From positions 1 to 64,000 of the forward strand of contig NZ_BDCA01000001.1 in NCBI RefSeq assembly GCF_001613265.1: a stretch of DNA of 64,000 nucleotides, read 5' to 3'. The DNA is from Nocardia vermiculata NBRC 100427. Lineage in GTDB: Bacteria; Actinomycetota; Actinomycetes; Mycobacteriales; Mycobacteriaceae. The notes beneath the pieces are model-generated. The model worked only from the letters and a program-made list of their open reading frames with translations. It was not told the origin of the DNA and did no database searches. The position numbers and the translations under genes are program-made. This document shows positions 28,709 to 37,264 of this stretch, one piece after another (positions within the stretch are counted from its first letter, which is position 1; each line of letters begins with the position of its first letter).

Positions 28709-29704
28709 CTAGGCCGCTACCCGCGCCGCGACCCACTCACGCCAGGCCGCGACGAACTCGGCGTGGCCGAGGCCCAGCGTCTCGCGCAGGCCTCGATCGA
28801 TCGCCGCGGCGTCCTGTGGGCCGGTCGCGAAGCGGAGATAGAGCGCGCGCAGTTGCTGTTCACCGAATCGGTCCGCCACGAAGGCGTGGACCGACCAGGC
28901 CTGTTCGTAGGCGAGGGCCGCGTCGTTGTCCGGTCCGGGCACGAACGCACGGTCGGCAGGCAGGTCCGCGGGCAGCCGGCCCGCGCGCGCGGATGCGGTC
29001 AGTGTCGGCGCCACCTGAGTGAACGGCCGCTCGGCATCACGTTGCCCGCAGTATTCGGCGAATCCTTCCAGCACCCACTGGGGCGAGCCGTCCACGGTCC
29101 GGGCCCGCGCCGCGACATGGGTGAGTTCGTGACGCAAGGTCTCGCGCAGGCCGTCGGGACCGAGCCGCTTGCCGGCTTCGGCGGAGAAGACGATGCGCTG
29201 GCCGGTGGGAGTGGTTCCGGGGAGGAAGGGGTCCGAGACCGACGCGGCGGCAACCTGATCCGATACCGCACCGGTGGCATGGGTCAGCGCGGCGAATTCG
29301 GAGCCGCTCGAGGCCACCGCGACGACCGCTTCGTGCGCCCATTCGGTACCCCAGACCTCCGATACCGCCGTCACCGCGGGGCCGATCTCGCGCGCCAGCT
29401 GATCGACCTCACCGCGCTGATACGGGTGTCCCAGTACCACCGACAGCCTGCCGTCGGCGCCGGATACATGTTGCGCCACCACCGGGCCGTAGGAGCTCAT
29501 CACGCGGCGCAGTTCGGGGAGCTGGGGATCGGTGTGCGGCGGCGCGGAGTCGGCATGTGCGGGCCCGGTACGTACTCCGGGCTCCGGAAGCAGGAGCAGC
29601 GCGCCCGCGGCCGCGCACACGGAAACCACGATCGCGACGGCCACGGCGAATTCGACGTGCCGACGCCCGGTCAGCCAGGCCCGGATCCGTAGCAGTGCGC
29701 TCAT
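28709..29704 (-). CDS. membrane-anchored peptidase MA family zinc metalloprotease
   Basis: A 331-residue protein. An N-terminal signal anchor (about 18-40) is followed by an extracytoplasmic domain with the zinc motif HELTHVA (residues 192-198) and the downstream Glu of LEGFAEY (Glu213), the gluzincin arrangement. ATG at 29704. The C-terminal 100 residues are helical. The peptidase would act in the periplasmic space on unknown proteins. It lies between pimB and an NlpC/P60 hydrolase on the same strand, suggesting an envelope role (Rv2189c position). Confidence 0.87.
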   Translation of the reverse strand: MSALLRIRAWLTGRRHVEFAVAVAIVVSVCAAAGALLLLPEPGVRTGPAHADSAPPHTDPQLPELRRVMSSYGPVVAQHVSGADGRLSVVLGHPYQRGEVDQLAREIGPAVTAVSEVWGTEWAHEAVVAVASSGSEFAALTHATGAVSDQVAAASVSDPFLPGTTPTGQRIVFSAEAGKRLGPDGLRETLRHELTHVAARARTVDGSPQWVLEGFAEYCGQRDAERPFTQVAPTLTASARAGRLPADLPADRAFVPGPDNDAALAYEQAWSVHAFVADRFGEQQLRALYLRFATGPQDAAAIDRGLRETLGLGHAEFVAAWREWVAARVAA

Positions 29705-29762
29705 ACGACAACGATCCTCACATCGATGTGATCACTCGCCGCCAGATTCTCGCAGGTACGGG

Positions 29763-30857
29763 CTACATACCAAGGTAGTATCGGCGCGCCGAATGGTAAG
29801 GCGTGTTGCCCATCGGCGCCACGGCCACCGGAACACCAAAGGTGGAGGCGTGCAACAGCATCCCGTTACCGGCGTAGATGCCCACATGGGAGGCGTCGGA
29901 ATAGAAGAACACCACGTCACCGGGCTGCAGGTTGTCGCGGTCGACCGGGGTGCCGACGGTGGCCTGAGCCTGACTGGTGCGCGGCACATCGATGCCGACA
30001 TGCTGGAAAGCCCACTGGACCAGGCCCGAGCAGTCGAACTGGTCCGGTCCGGTCGCCCCCCAGACGTAGGGGTCGCCGACACGGGTCAGACCCGCGGCCA
30101 GCGCACTGGTGCCACTACCGGGCACCAGGCCGTTCAACAACGTGTCCCGGTCGAAACCGGGTGGGAACAGCGATCCCGCGAGCGCGGATCTGTCTCCCGC
30201 CGACAGCGCGCCCCAGGCCTGGATCACCTGCGCCATCGATCCCTGCAACTCGGCCCGCTTGCGCTCCAGGTCGACTCGAACCTCGTCGGCCTTCTTCGCG
30301 GCTGAGGCCGCGACGTCGGAGGCGGACTTGGCGGATGCTTGCGCGGCGGTCGCCGCATCGGTCGCCGCGGAGTACTTCTTCAGTTGCTCGCCGGTCTGGG
30401 TGGATACCACGTCCAGTGTCGACATCTGGTCGAGCAATTGCTGCGGTGAATCGGAGACCAGCACGGAGAACAGGCGGTTGGTGCGCGCTCCCTCGTAGGC
30501 GGCGATAGCGGTGCGGTCCACCGCCGGCTGGAACTTGCGTACCTCGGCCCGGGCGGCCTCGACGGCGCCGCTCGCCGCGGCGAGCTTGTTCGCGGCGTCG
30601 CCGGCCGCGGCCTGTTTGGCGGTCAGGTCCTCCTGCGCGGCCAATGCCTTCTGATTCAGCTGCTCGGATTGATGCGACAGGTCGATCAGCTGCTGTACCG
30701 CGTCACCGGCCGTCGACGGCGGAGCGGAATGAGCGGGATCGGCTGTGGCGAGACCGCCGGAGCTGCCACCGAACACCAGCACGCCTACTGCGAGCGAGCC
30801 ACCGACCATTCGTCTGGTCCGGCTGTTACGTCGCGCGTTACCTCTGTGCGCTCTCAC
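29763..30857 (-). CDS. NlpC/P60 peptidoglycan endopeptidase, RipC-like
   Basis: A 364-residue secreted hydrolase. Signal peptide (about 1-40), a long coiled coil (50-215) rich in Ala, Lys and Gln, then an NlpC/P60 domain (256-364). Catalytic Cys276 lies in QFDCSGLVQWAF, His324 in DASHVGIYAG and His336 in LLHAST. It cleaves the D-Glu-mDAP bond of stem peptides. The coiled coil probably holds the enzyme inactive until partners such as FtsX bind, as known for RipC. GTG at 30857; a 19-bp element shared with the next hydrolase lies 60 bp upstream. Confidence 0.93.
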   Translation of the reverse strand: MRAHRGNARRNSRTRRMVGGSLAVGVLVFGGSSGGLATADPAHSAPPSTAGDAVQQLIDLSHQSEQLNQKALAAQEDLTAKQAAAGDAANKLAAASGAVEAARAEVRKFQPAVDRTAIAAYEGARTNRLFSVLVSDSPQQLLDQMSTLDVVSTQTGEQLKKYSAATDAATAAQASAKSASDVAASAAKKADEVRVDLERKRAELQGSMAQVIQAWGALSAGDRSALAGSLFPPGFDRDTLLNGLVPGSGTSALAAGLTRVGDPYVWGATGPDQFDCSGLVQWAFQHVGIDVPRTSQAQATVGTPVDRDNLQPGDVVFFYSDASHVGIYAGNGMLLHASTFGVPVAVAPMGNTPYHSARRYYLGM

Positions 30858-30917
30858 GGCCTGCCGCGCCCCGTTCTTCTCGTGTCGAGCTGGAACCGAA
30901 ATCCTGGAAACCCGTAA

Positions 30918-30936
30918 AGGTCTCGATAAGGTTACG
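30918..30936 (-). promoter_or_regulatory. conserved 19-bp element upstream of the RipC-like gene
   Basis: Minus strand CGTAACCTTATCGAGACCT. It differs at one base from 31706-31724, and lies the same distance (60 bp) before the GTG start of its gene. See the matching element. Confidence 0.65.
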
Positions 30937-30994
30937 GAACCGCGTCCTCTCGTGTCCAGCAGGCCACGAAATGATCACGTCAATTGTCAGGAAA

Positions 30995-31039
30995 GCCCGG
31001 ATCGGCGGTCCGAACTATGCGGAATGCGCCGATCCGGGC
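30995..31039 (-). terminator. hairpin terminator of the second NlpC/P60 gene
   Basis: Perfect 13-bp stem (30995-31007 with 31027-31039) with a 19-base loop, 13 bp past the stop of the gene ending at 31053. On the minus strand it is followed by TTTCCTGACAATTG. It would separate the two hydrolase transcripts. Confidence 0.75.
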
Positions 31040-31052
31040 CGAGCCCGAGATC

Positions 31053-31646
31053 TCAGTAGCGACGGGCGCCGCTGATCGGCATCGAGGACACCGGGGCCAC
31101 CTTCACCGGTTCACCGGCGGTGGACGCATGGACCACATTGCCGTCGCCGACGTAGACCGCCGAGTGGCCGCCGCCGTAGTAGGACACCACGTCACCGGGC
31201 TGCAGTGCGTCGGTCGAGACCGGGGAACCCGCGTTGAGCTGCTCGTAGCTGGTGCGGGGTAGTTCCTGACCGGCCTGCCGGTACGACCACTGGACCAGAC
31301 CCGAGCAGTCGAAGGCGTTCGGACCGGATGCGCCGTACACATAAGGGGCGCCGACCTTGGACATCGCGGCGTCGGCAGCGCGCTGGCCGACGGTCTGCTG
31401 CGGTACGAACGGCGCCGGTGCGATGCCCGGGATCTGAATGGTCGGCGGGACGGCCCCCGGGGGGATCACGCCGAGAACCTCGTCGGGTACATCGAAGGTG
31501 CCGACGCCCGGCACCTCGACCGGGGCGGCCGCGGCGGTGGTCGCCGGGAGCAGCAGAACACTGAGGGTTGCTGCGCCAACGGCTCCGGCCGCAACGGCCC
31601 GGCGGGCGGTGCGAGGCAGCCCAGGAACCTGTCGCTTGATCGCCAT
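31053..31646 (-). CDS. NlpC/P60 peptidoglycan hydrolase, RipB/RipD-like
   Basis: A 197-residue secreted protein: signal peptide (1-41, TTAAAA cleavage region), a Pro-rich linker (42-85), then an NlpC/P60 domain. Cys114 lies in AFDCSGLVQWSY, His161 in GGGHSAVYVG and His173 in VVHAST, so the catalytic residues are intact. It has no coiled-coil inhibitor, unlike its neighbour. ATG at 31646 follows GGAG-containing sequence. The two hydrolases resemble each other in the catalytic domain and share an upstream element, so an old duplication is likely. Confidence 0.92.
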   Translation of the reverse strand: MAIKRQVPGLPRTARRAVAAGAVGAATLSVLLLPATTAAAAPVEVPGVGTFDVPDEVLGVIPPGAVPPTIQIPGIAPAPFVPQQTVGQRAADAAMSKVGAPYVYGASGPNAFDCSGLVQWSYRQAGQELPRTSYEQLNAGSPVSTDALQPGDVVSYYGGGHSAVYVGDGNVVHASTAGEPVKVAPVSSMPISGARRY

Positions 31647-31705
31647 GATGCGGTACTCCTCATCTTCCCCACGACGCCGCGCCGGGTGGCGCGTCGGACT
31701 CCGTG

Positions 31706-31724
31706 AGGTCTCGATGAGGTTACG
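31706..31724 (-). promoter_or_regulatory. conserved 19-bp element upstream of the NlpC/P60 gene
   Basis: Minus strand CGTAACCTCATCGAGACCT, 18 of 19 bases equal to 30918-30936, and 59 bp before its ATG. Conservation of both sequence and spacing upstream of two related hydrolase genes suggests a shared promoter or activator site. A GTAAC core recalls MtrA-type sites, but the tandem spacing of those is not clear. Confidence 0.65.
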
Positions 31725-32134
31725 AGTACATAACGGTGCGTTGTAAAGCCCAGGTCGAGCACAACAAGATCAGGCCGGAAAAGTCGCGGCGACTGCTGCG
31801 ACACACCTCACACGATTACGAAATAATAACAATGCACAGCGTCAGCCGCGTCGCCGGATTCGCCTCGACCCCCGCGATCGGGCGCGCCGACACGGACCGA
31901 CCGGAGCGCGCGGCAGGAAACCGGGCCCAGCCTCCATCGGAGACCGAACTAGCCAACCGAACGGTCTGCAGGTTGCGTGAGCGACCCACTCCGGCAACGA
32001 TTACGCAAGCCCCGCGTCCACCGACAGCACCACACCGACCTCATTCATAGCCGAATCGATCTACTGTGCGGCTCGTCACTTTTCCGCATACTCTGCTCGA
32101 TTCCCGGGCGCGGCGACCGCGGTCCACGGCCGTT

Positions 32135-32154
32135 GGTACCGCGATCGCGGTACC
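32135..32154. promoter_or_regulatory. perfect 20-bp palindrome upstream of the exonuclease/GIY-YIG gene
   Basis: GGTACCGCGATCGCGGTACC reads the same on both strands with no gap. It ends 21 bp before the GTG start at 32176. It does not match the LexA site (TCGAAC-N4-GTTCGA). Likely a dimeric regulator site or an RNA hairpin. Confidence 0.6.
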
Positions 32155-32175
32155 GAGCCGAGCAGCCCGGCGCAT

Positions 32176-34032
32176 GTGTCGGACCCTGCGCCTAGGCTGC
32201 TCGCCGTGCCCGCCCCCGCTCCCCGACCGGCCCAATTGGCCCTCGAATTACCAGGTCACGGCGGCGAGGAGGCCGAGGCGACGCTGCGGGACATTACATT
32301 CGTGGTGGTGGATCTGGAGACCACCGGCACCCGCCCCGACGGGGACGCGATCACCGAGATCGGCGCGGTGAAGGTGCGCGGCGGCGAAATACTCGGCGAG
32401 TTCGCCACCCTGGTCGATCCCGGCCGCGCGATTCCGCCGCAGATCGTGCAGGTCACCGGCATCACCACCGCGATGGTGGTACAGGCGCCACGGATCGAGG
32501 CGGTGCTGCCCGGCTTCCTCGAGTTCGCCGCGGGTTCGGTGCTGGTCGCGCACAACGCCCGCTTCGACATGTCGTTCCTGCAGGCCGCCGCACAACGCTG
32601 TGGTGCCGAATGGCCGTCGTTCCAGGTGCTGTGCACGGTGAAGCTGGCGCGCCGCATCCTCGACCGGGACGAGGCGCCTACGGTTCGGCTCTCGGCGCTG
32701 GCACAACTGCTCGGTGCCCGGACCCGGCCCACCCACCGGGCCCTCGACGATGCCCGCGCCACCGTCGACGTCCTGCACGCACTGTTCGAGCGGGTCGGCA
32801 ATCTCGGGGTACAGACCCTGACCGAACTGGTCGACTATCTCCCCGAGACCACCCGGGTCCGCCGCGCCAAACGCGCCCTGGCGGCCGATCTCCCCACCGC
32901 GCCCGGGGTCTATCTGTTCCGGGGGCCGTCGGACGAGGTGCTCTACATCGGCACCGCGGTGAACCTGCGCCGGCGCGTACACAACTACTTCACCGGATCC
33001 GAGACCCGCACCCGGATGCGGGAGATGATCACCCTCGCCACCCGGATCGACCATGTGCGTTGCGCGCACGGGCTGGAAGCGGGGGTGCGGGAACTGCGGC
33101 TACTGGTAGCGCACACCCCGCCCTACAACCGTCGTTCCAAGTTCCCCACCTGGGCGTGGTGGCTGACGCTCACCGAGGAGGCTTTCCCCCGCTTCGCCGT
33201 CAGCCGCACCCCCACCGCCTACGCGCTGGGCCCGTTCGGGTCCCGCACCGACGCCACTGCCGTCGGGCTCACGCTCGCGGAGTACAGCGGCATCCGCACC
33301 TGCACCACCCGGATTCCCCGCACGGGCACCCACGGCGGCGCATGCCCACCCGCGGTGGTGGGCGGCTGCCCCGCGGCAGTATTCGGCACCCGGGCATCGG
33401 CGGCCGACTACGCCCCGGCTCCCGCCGCGCTGCGAGAGCTGTTCGCCGGTCGCGACGATGCGCCTTTGCGCGCCATCGTCGAGCGCATCGACCGCTGTAT
33501 CGCCGACGAGCACTTCGAGGCCGCCGCGCGACTGCGGGACCGCACCTGTGCGGTGGTGCGAGCATTGCGCCGGACGCAGCGCCTGGCTGCGCTGGCCCGC
33601 ATCGCCGAACTGATCGCCGCGCGCCCGGACGGCAACGGCGGCTGGGACTTCGCCGTCATTCGTTACGGCCGGCTGGCGGCCGCCGGCACCGCCGCTCGCG
33701 GAACCGCTCCCATGCCCGTGGTCGAGGCTCTGGTCGCCGCCGCCGAAACCGTCCGCCCGGACCGCCTCACTACCGAGCGGACTCCGCTGCCGGCCGTCGC
33801 CGGGGCGGCCGAGGAGCCCGAGCATCCACCGTTGCGCGGCGCCCCACCCGAGGAGACGACCGTCATCGCCCGCTGGCTGGAGCAGCCCGGTACCCGCATC
33901 GTGCGAACCACCGAGGGATATCGGGAGCCGTGCCGGGGAGCCGGTCCCTGGCTGTCCTGGGTCGAGCGCGCCGAAGCCGCGATGCGGTCCGAATCGGCGG
34001 CGGCGGACTACCTTTCACGAACCGGCACCTGA
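32176..34032 (+). CDS. DEDDh exonuclease fused to UvrC-like GIY-YIG nuclease
   Basis: A 618-residue two-nuclease protein (Rv2191 type). The exonuclease of the DnaQ family has Exo[10 protein letters not shown] (Asp46, Glu48), ExoII AHNARFD (Asp131) and Exo[13 protein letters not shown] (His187, Asp192). A UvrC-like GIY-YIG domain follows with GVYLFRG and [14 protein letters not shown] near 244-268. The remaining 300 residues are UvrC-like but lack the helix-hairpin-helix end. Probably acts in DNA repair. GTG at 32176; GTG 32206 is an alternative start. A perfect palindrome precedes it. Confidence 0.93.
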   Translation: MSDPAPRLLAVPAPAPRPAQLALELPGHGGEEAEATLRDITFVVVDLETTGTRPDGDAITEIGAVKVRGGEILGEFATLVDPGRAIPPQIVQVTGITTAMVVQAPRIEAVLPGFLEFAAGSVLVAHNARFDMSFLQAAAQRCGAEWPSFQVLCTVKLARRILDRDEAPTVRLSALAQLLGARTRPTHRALDDARATVDVLHALFERVGNLGVQTLTELVDYLPETTRVRRAKRALAADLPTAPGVYLFRGPSDEVLYIGTAVNLRRRVHNYFTGSETRTRMREMITLATRIDHVRCAHGLEAGVRELRLLVAHTPPYNRRSKFPTWAWWLTLTEEAFPRFAVSRTPTAYALGPFGSRTDATAVGLTLAEYSGIRTCTTRIPRTGTHGGACPPAVVGGCPAAVFGTRASAADYAPAPAALRELFAGRDDAPLRAIVERIDRCIADEHFEAAARLRDRTCAVVRALRRTQRLAALARIAELIAARPDGNGGWDFAVIRYGRLAAAGTAARGTAPMPVVEALVAAAETVRPDRLTTERTPLPAVAGAAEEPEHPPLRGAPPEETTVIARWLEQPGTRIVRTTEGYREPCRGAGPWLSWVERAEAAMRSESAAADYLSRTGT

Positions 34033-34123
34033 GCGAGCGGTCCACCGGCGCCCGCGGCCGTGAGCAGGCCGCTCGCTGCCCGTCGACACAGCGGTCTCGC
34101 CGGAGAGTGCGGGTCGCGATGGT

Positions 34124-34567
34124 TCAGCCGGGTGCGGCGGCGAGCGAGCTACGCACGCCGGCCAAGGTCCGGCGCAACAGTTCGAGCGCATCGGCCCCCA
34201 GGTCCGCGCGCAACCGCTGTTCGATCTCGGCGATCCGGCCCGCTGCCACGGCGACGGCCGCGCGCCCGGCCGCGGTGGCGACCACCAGCCTGGCCCGGCG
34301 GTCGGCGGGATCGGCGCGGCGTTCGACCAGACCGCGTCGCTGCAGATGCGTGACCAGCTCCCCCATCGATTGCTGTGTCATTCCGGCCGCGTCGGCCAGC
34401 ACGCTCACCCGCGAACCTCCCGGCTCGAGATACCGAAAGACCGCATAGTGCGCCGGGCGTAACTCCGCGTCGAGCTCGGCCCGCAGACTGCGGTTCAGCT
34501 CCGCCTCGAATCGGCGGGTGACCTCGGTGAGCAGCTTGAGCAACGAGTCGGATACATCCGTTGACAT
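34124..34567 (-). CDS. MarR family transcriptional regulator
   Basis: A 147-residue winged-helix regulator. PAHYAVFRYLEPGGSRVSVL, then the recognition region MTQQSMGELVTHLQRRGLVE and wing RRADPADRRARLVVAT, are the MarR pattern. It is divergent from the cupin gene with only 29 bp between the start codons, which contain both promoters. It probably represses both and responds to a small ligand. No Shine-Dalgarno is visible, and a TATAAA box on the minus strand (34588-34583) would place transcription close to the ATG. Confidence 0.92.
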   Translation of the reverse strand: MSTDVSDSLLKLLTEVTRRFEAELNRSLRAELDAELRPAHYAVFRYLEPGGSRVSVLADAAGMTQQSMGELVTHLQRRGLVERRADPADRRARLVVATAAGRAAVAVAAGRIAEIEQRLRADLGADALELLRRTLAGVRSSLAAAPG

Positions 34568-34596
34568 AATAGGAAGGTTACCTTTATACCTGTCCT
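34561..34596 (+). promoter_or_regulatory. promoter of the cupin gene, probably leaderless, overlapping MarR operator
   Basis: TTGACA at 34561-34566, a 17-bp spacer and TTATAC at 34584-34589 form a near-consensus sigma-A promoter on the plus strand. The ATG is at 34597, seven bases past the -10, so the transcript would start at or near the start codon. Imperfect inverted repeats (AAGGTTACCTT; AGGAAGGT with ACCTGTCCT) in the same 36 bp could be the MarR site. Confidence 0.7.
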
Positions 34597-35160
34597 ATGT
34601 CAGCCACCTTGACCTTCCGCGACGGCCGTCAGGTCACTCGTCTCTCGGAAGGAACCGACGAACACGGCGCCTACCTCATGCTGCGTCACTATCTGCCCAC
34701 ACCGTCGCGACAGGCGGGACGGCATTGGCATCCCACTCTCACCGAGCAGTGGACGGTGCGGGGCGGGCGTCTCGAATTCCGGATCGGCGATCGCGACATC
34801 GTGGCACGCCAGGGTGATACGGCCGTGGCACCGGCGGGGACGGTGCATTCGTTCACCAGCGTGGAACCCGATACTGTCGTCGACCACGAGATCCGGCCGC
34901 CGCTGCGGCACTGGGAGATGTTCCGGCTGTGGCAGGCTCTCGACGCGGCCGGGCGGACCACCGGCTCCGGCATCCCACGCAACCCGCTGGCGTTGGCGCT
35001 GCTGTGGGACTACCAGGACGGATATGTAGCAGGGCCCCCGGCTCTGGTGCAACGAGCCCTGCTCGGTTCGCTCGCCGCGATCGCCCGCCGACTCGGCTAC
35101 GAGCGCCGACTACTGCGGAAGTACGGCGCGGACGGCGCAGCGGCGACCACCCCGCGCTGA
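34597..35160 (+). CDS. cupin domain protein
   Basis: A 187-residue protein. An N-terminal cupin barrel has RHWHPTLTEQWTVRGGRLEF (motif 1, two His and Glu) and DTAVAPAGTVHSF (motif 2, His), enough for a metal site. The C-terminal half is helical (HWEMFRLWQALDAAG, then LLWDYQDGYV) and not typical of cupins. ATG at 34597. Controlled by the divergent MarR gene. It could be a small-molecule dioxygenase, isomerase or binding protein; the sequence does not tell which. Confidence 0.85.
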   Translation: MSATLTFRDGRQVTRLSEGTDEHGAYLMLRHYLPTPSRQAGRHWHPTLTEQWTVRGGRLEFRIGDRDIVARQGDTAVAPAGTVHSFTSVEPDTVVDHEIRPPLRHWEMFRLWQALDAAGRTTGSGIPRNPLALALLWDYQDGYVAGPPALVQRALLGSLAAIARRLGYERRLLRKYGADGAAATTPR

Positions 35161-35180
35161 TCGCCGCAGCCGCGCCAGGG

Positions 35181-35456
35181 CTACTCGCCGATCGAGAACC
35201 CCGCCTCCACCTCCGCGCTCGAATACGACTTGAACGCGATATGGGTGGTGGTGCGCAGTACGCCCGCCGTCTTGTTCACCCGGCCCGTCACCACCTCGGC
35301 GATCTGCTCGTGGTCGCGCACCCGCACCACCGCGATCAGATCGACGTCCCCGGCGCACGAGTAGACCTCGGTGACCCCCTCGAGATCGGCCAGTGCCTGC
35401 GCGGTCTCGGGGATGCGGGCGGCCTCGGCATGGATCAACACGATCGCGGTAATCAT
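35181..35456 (-). CDS. stand-alone Lrp/AsnC ligand-binding (RAM) domain protein
   Basis: A 91-residue protein consisting only of the AsnC_trans_reg domain (ITAIVLIHAEAARIPETAQA, then VTEVYSCAGDVDLIAVVRVR). The helix-turn-helix of full Lrp proteins is absent and there is no room for it upstream, so this is a natural SraA/RAM type. Such proteins form oligomeric rings and bind amino acids or modulate partners. It lies downstream of the qcr terminator and is transcribed alone. Confidence 0.92.
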   Translation of the reverse strand: MITAIVLIHAEAARIPETAQALADLEGVTEVYSCAGDVDLIAVVRVRDHEQIAEVVTGRVNKTAGVLRTTTHIAFKSYSSAEVEAGFSIGE

Positions 35457-35508
35457 GGCGCGAGTCTATTGCTCCGTACCGCCGGCGAGGAACTCACCTG
35501 CAGAAACG

Positions 35509-35546
35509 GGCAGGCCCCGAGTCGGATGTCCGACTCGGGGCCTGCC
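35509..35546 (-). terminator. strong hairpin terminator of the qcr operon
   Basis: A perfect 18-bp stem (35509-35526 with 35529-35546) with a 2-base loop, starting 13 bp past the qcrB stop. On the minus strand it is followed by CGTTTCTGC. Confidence 0.9.
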
Positions 35547-35559
35547 TCGGTGCACGCGA

Positions 35560-37191
35560 TCAGTGGTGGTCTCCACCGCCGCCGTTGCGCGTCTTCTCCT
35601 GATGACCGGCCAGCACCTCGAGCTGCTTGTGCTCGGCCTCGTGCTCGGCCTGCACGAGCGCGTCGGCCTCGGCCTCGGGATCCGCCCGCAGGAACGAACC
35701 CAGTCCGGGCTTGCCCGCCGAACCCAGCTTGTTCATCTTCTTCGGCACCGCGGCGCCCTGGTACTCCAGCGGGATCGGGTGGCCGTGGTCGTCGACCGGG
35801 CCCAGCGGCTGGTGTACCTCGATGTACTCACCGTGCGGCAGACGCTTGATCACGCCGGTCTCGATGCCGTGCTCGAGCACAGCCCGGTCCGAACGCTGCA
35901 GACCCAGGCACAGCCGGTACGCCAGGAAGTAGGCGATCGGCGGCGCCACCAGCAGCGCGATCCGGAAGAACCAGGTGGTCGCGTTCAGCGAGATGTCGAA
36001 CTTCAGCGCGATGATGTCGTTGACACACGCGAGGGTCGCCACGACGTAGAACGCGATGGCCATCGCACCGATCGAGGTACGGACCGGCACGTCGCGCGGA
36101 CGCTGCAGGAGGTTGTGGTGATGGCCTGCATCGCCGGTGAGCCGCTTCTCGATCCACGGGTAGGCGATCAGCACCATGAACACCAAGCCCATGAGCAGCG
36201 CGACCCAGAACGGTGCCGGCACCGTGTAGCGGCCGAGGTACAGCTCCCAGGGTGGCATCAGACGGGCCAAACCGTCGGTCCACATCATGTAGAAGTCGGG
36301 CTGTGAACCTGCCGAGACCTGGGACGGGTTGTAGGGACCCAGGTTCCAGATCGGGTTGATCTGCAGCACGCCACCCATGACGGCGACGACGCCCAGGGTG
36401 AACATGAAGAACGCGCCCTGGTCGGCGGCGAACACCGGGACGATGCGCGCGCCGACGACGTTCTTCTCGGTGCGGCCCGGACCGGGGAACTGGGTGTGCT
36501 TCTGGTACCAGACGATCGCCACGTGCGCGGCGATCAACGCCAGCATGATGCCGGGGAGCAACAGAATGTGAGCGACGTACAGACGCGGGATGATGATCGT
36601 GCCCGGGAAGTCGCCACCGAAGATCAGCCAGTGCATCCAGGTGCCGATCAGCGGAATACCCATGGTGATACCGCCGAAGGCGGCCCGCAGACCCGTACCG
36701 GAGAGCAGATCGTCGGGCAGCGAGTAGCCGAAGAAGCCCTCGAACATCGCCAGGATCAGCAGCAACGAACCGATCACCCAGTTCGCCTCACGCGGCTTGC
36801 GGAACGCGCCGGTGAAGAAGATGCGGAACAGGTGGATGATGATCGATGCCGCGAACAGCAGCGCCGCCCAGTGGTGTACCTGGCGGACGAACAGACCACC
36901 ACGGACCTCGAACGAGATCTGCAGTGCGGACTCGTAGGCACGCGACATCGTGACGCCGCGCAGCGGCTGATAGCTGCCGTTGTAGACGACCTCGGTCATC
37001 GACGGGTCGAAGAACAGCGTCAGGTAGATACCCGACAGCAGCAGGATGATGAACGCGTAGAGCGCGATCTCACCCAGCAGGAACGACCAGTGGGTCGGGA
37101 AGACCTTGTTGATCGATCGTTTCACGAACGCAGCGGCGCGATACCGCTCGTCCATCTCGTTGACCTGTGCGGCCGCTTTGCTAGGACTCAT
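35560..37191 (-). CDS. qcrB: cytochrome bc1 complex cytochrome b subunit QcrB
   Basis: A 543-residue cytochrome b with eight or more helices. Heme ligand pairs lie in the helices with [20 protein letters not shown] and [15 protein letters not shown] plus later His. The quinol-site PEWY-type motif appears as MPPWELYLG in this lineage. It transfers electrons from menaquinol in the III2IV2 supercomplex. It is the target class of the inhibitor telacebec (Q203) in mycobacteria. The long acidic/His-rich C-terminal extension is typical of actinobacteria. Last gene of ctaE-qcrC-qcrA-qcrB. Confidence 0.97.
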   Translation of the reverse strand: MSPSKAAAQVNEMDERYRAAAFVKRSINKVFPTHWSFLLGEIALYAFIILLLSGIYLTLFFDPSMTEVVYNGSYQPLRGVTMSRAYESALQISFEVRGGLFVRQVHHWAALLFAASIIIHLFRIFFTGAFRKPREANWVIGSLLLILAMFEGFFGYSLPDDLLSGTGLRAAFGGITMGIPLIGTWMHWLIFGGDFPGTIIIPRLYVAHILLLPGIMLALIAAHVAIVWYQKHTQFPGPGRTEKNVVGARIVPVFAADQGAFFMFTLGVVAVMGGVLQINPIWNLGPYNPSQVSAGSQPDFYMMWTDGLARLMPPWELYLGRYTVPAPFWVALLMGLVFMVLIAYPWIEKRLTGDAGHHHNLLQRPRDVPVRTSIGAMAIAFYVVATLACVNDIIALKFDISLNATTWFFRIALLVAPPIAYFLAYRLCLGLQRSDRAVLEHGIETGVIKRLPHGEYIEVHQPLGPVDDHGHPIPLEYQGAAVPKKMNKLGSAGKPGLGSFLRADPEAEADALVQAEHEAEHKQLEVLAGHQEKTRNGGGGDHH

Positions 37192-37264
37192 GCCCGTCCC
37201 TCGCTAGCGCTCGGGCCGGACATGTGCCCGGCACGCTGTACTGATGATTCACTCGCAAGCTCGC

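Larger units (their letters stand above)
31647..32175. other. 529-bp divergent intergenic region
   Basis: It lies between the NlpC/P60 gene and the exonuclease/GIY-YIG gene. It holds the 19-bp element (31706-31724), an AT-rich patch around 31813-31838 that is unusual for this GC-rich DNA, and a perfect 20-bp palindrome (32135-32154). No convincing gene is seen. Confidence 0.6.

Noticed and set aside
30858..31052. Possible cyclic di-AMP riboswitch before the NlpC/P60 gene
   Set aside because: Such riboswitches precede hydrolase genes in actinobacteria, but the region is explained by the previous gene's terminator and I could not build the conserved core.
34032..34077. Hairpin after the exonuclease/GIY-YIG gene
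   Set aside because: Only a 9-bp stem (34032-34040 with 34069-34077) with a 28-base loop and no T run; too weak to call a terminator.
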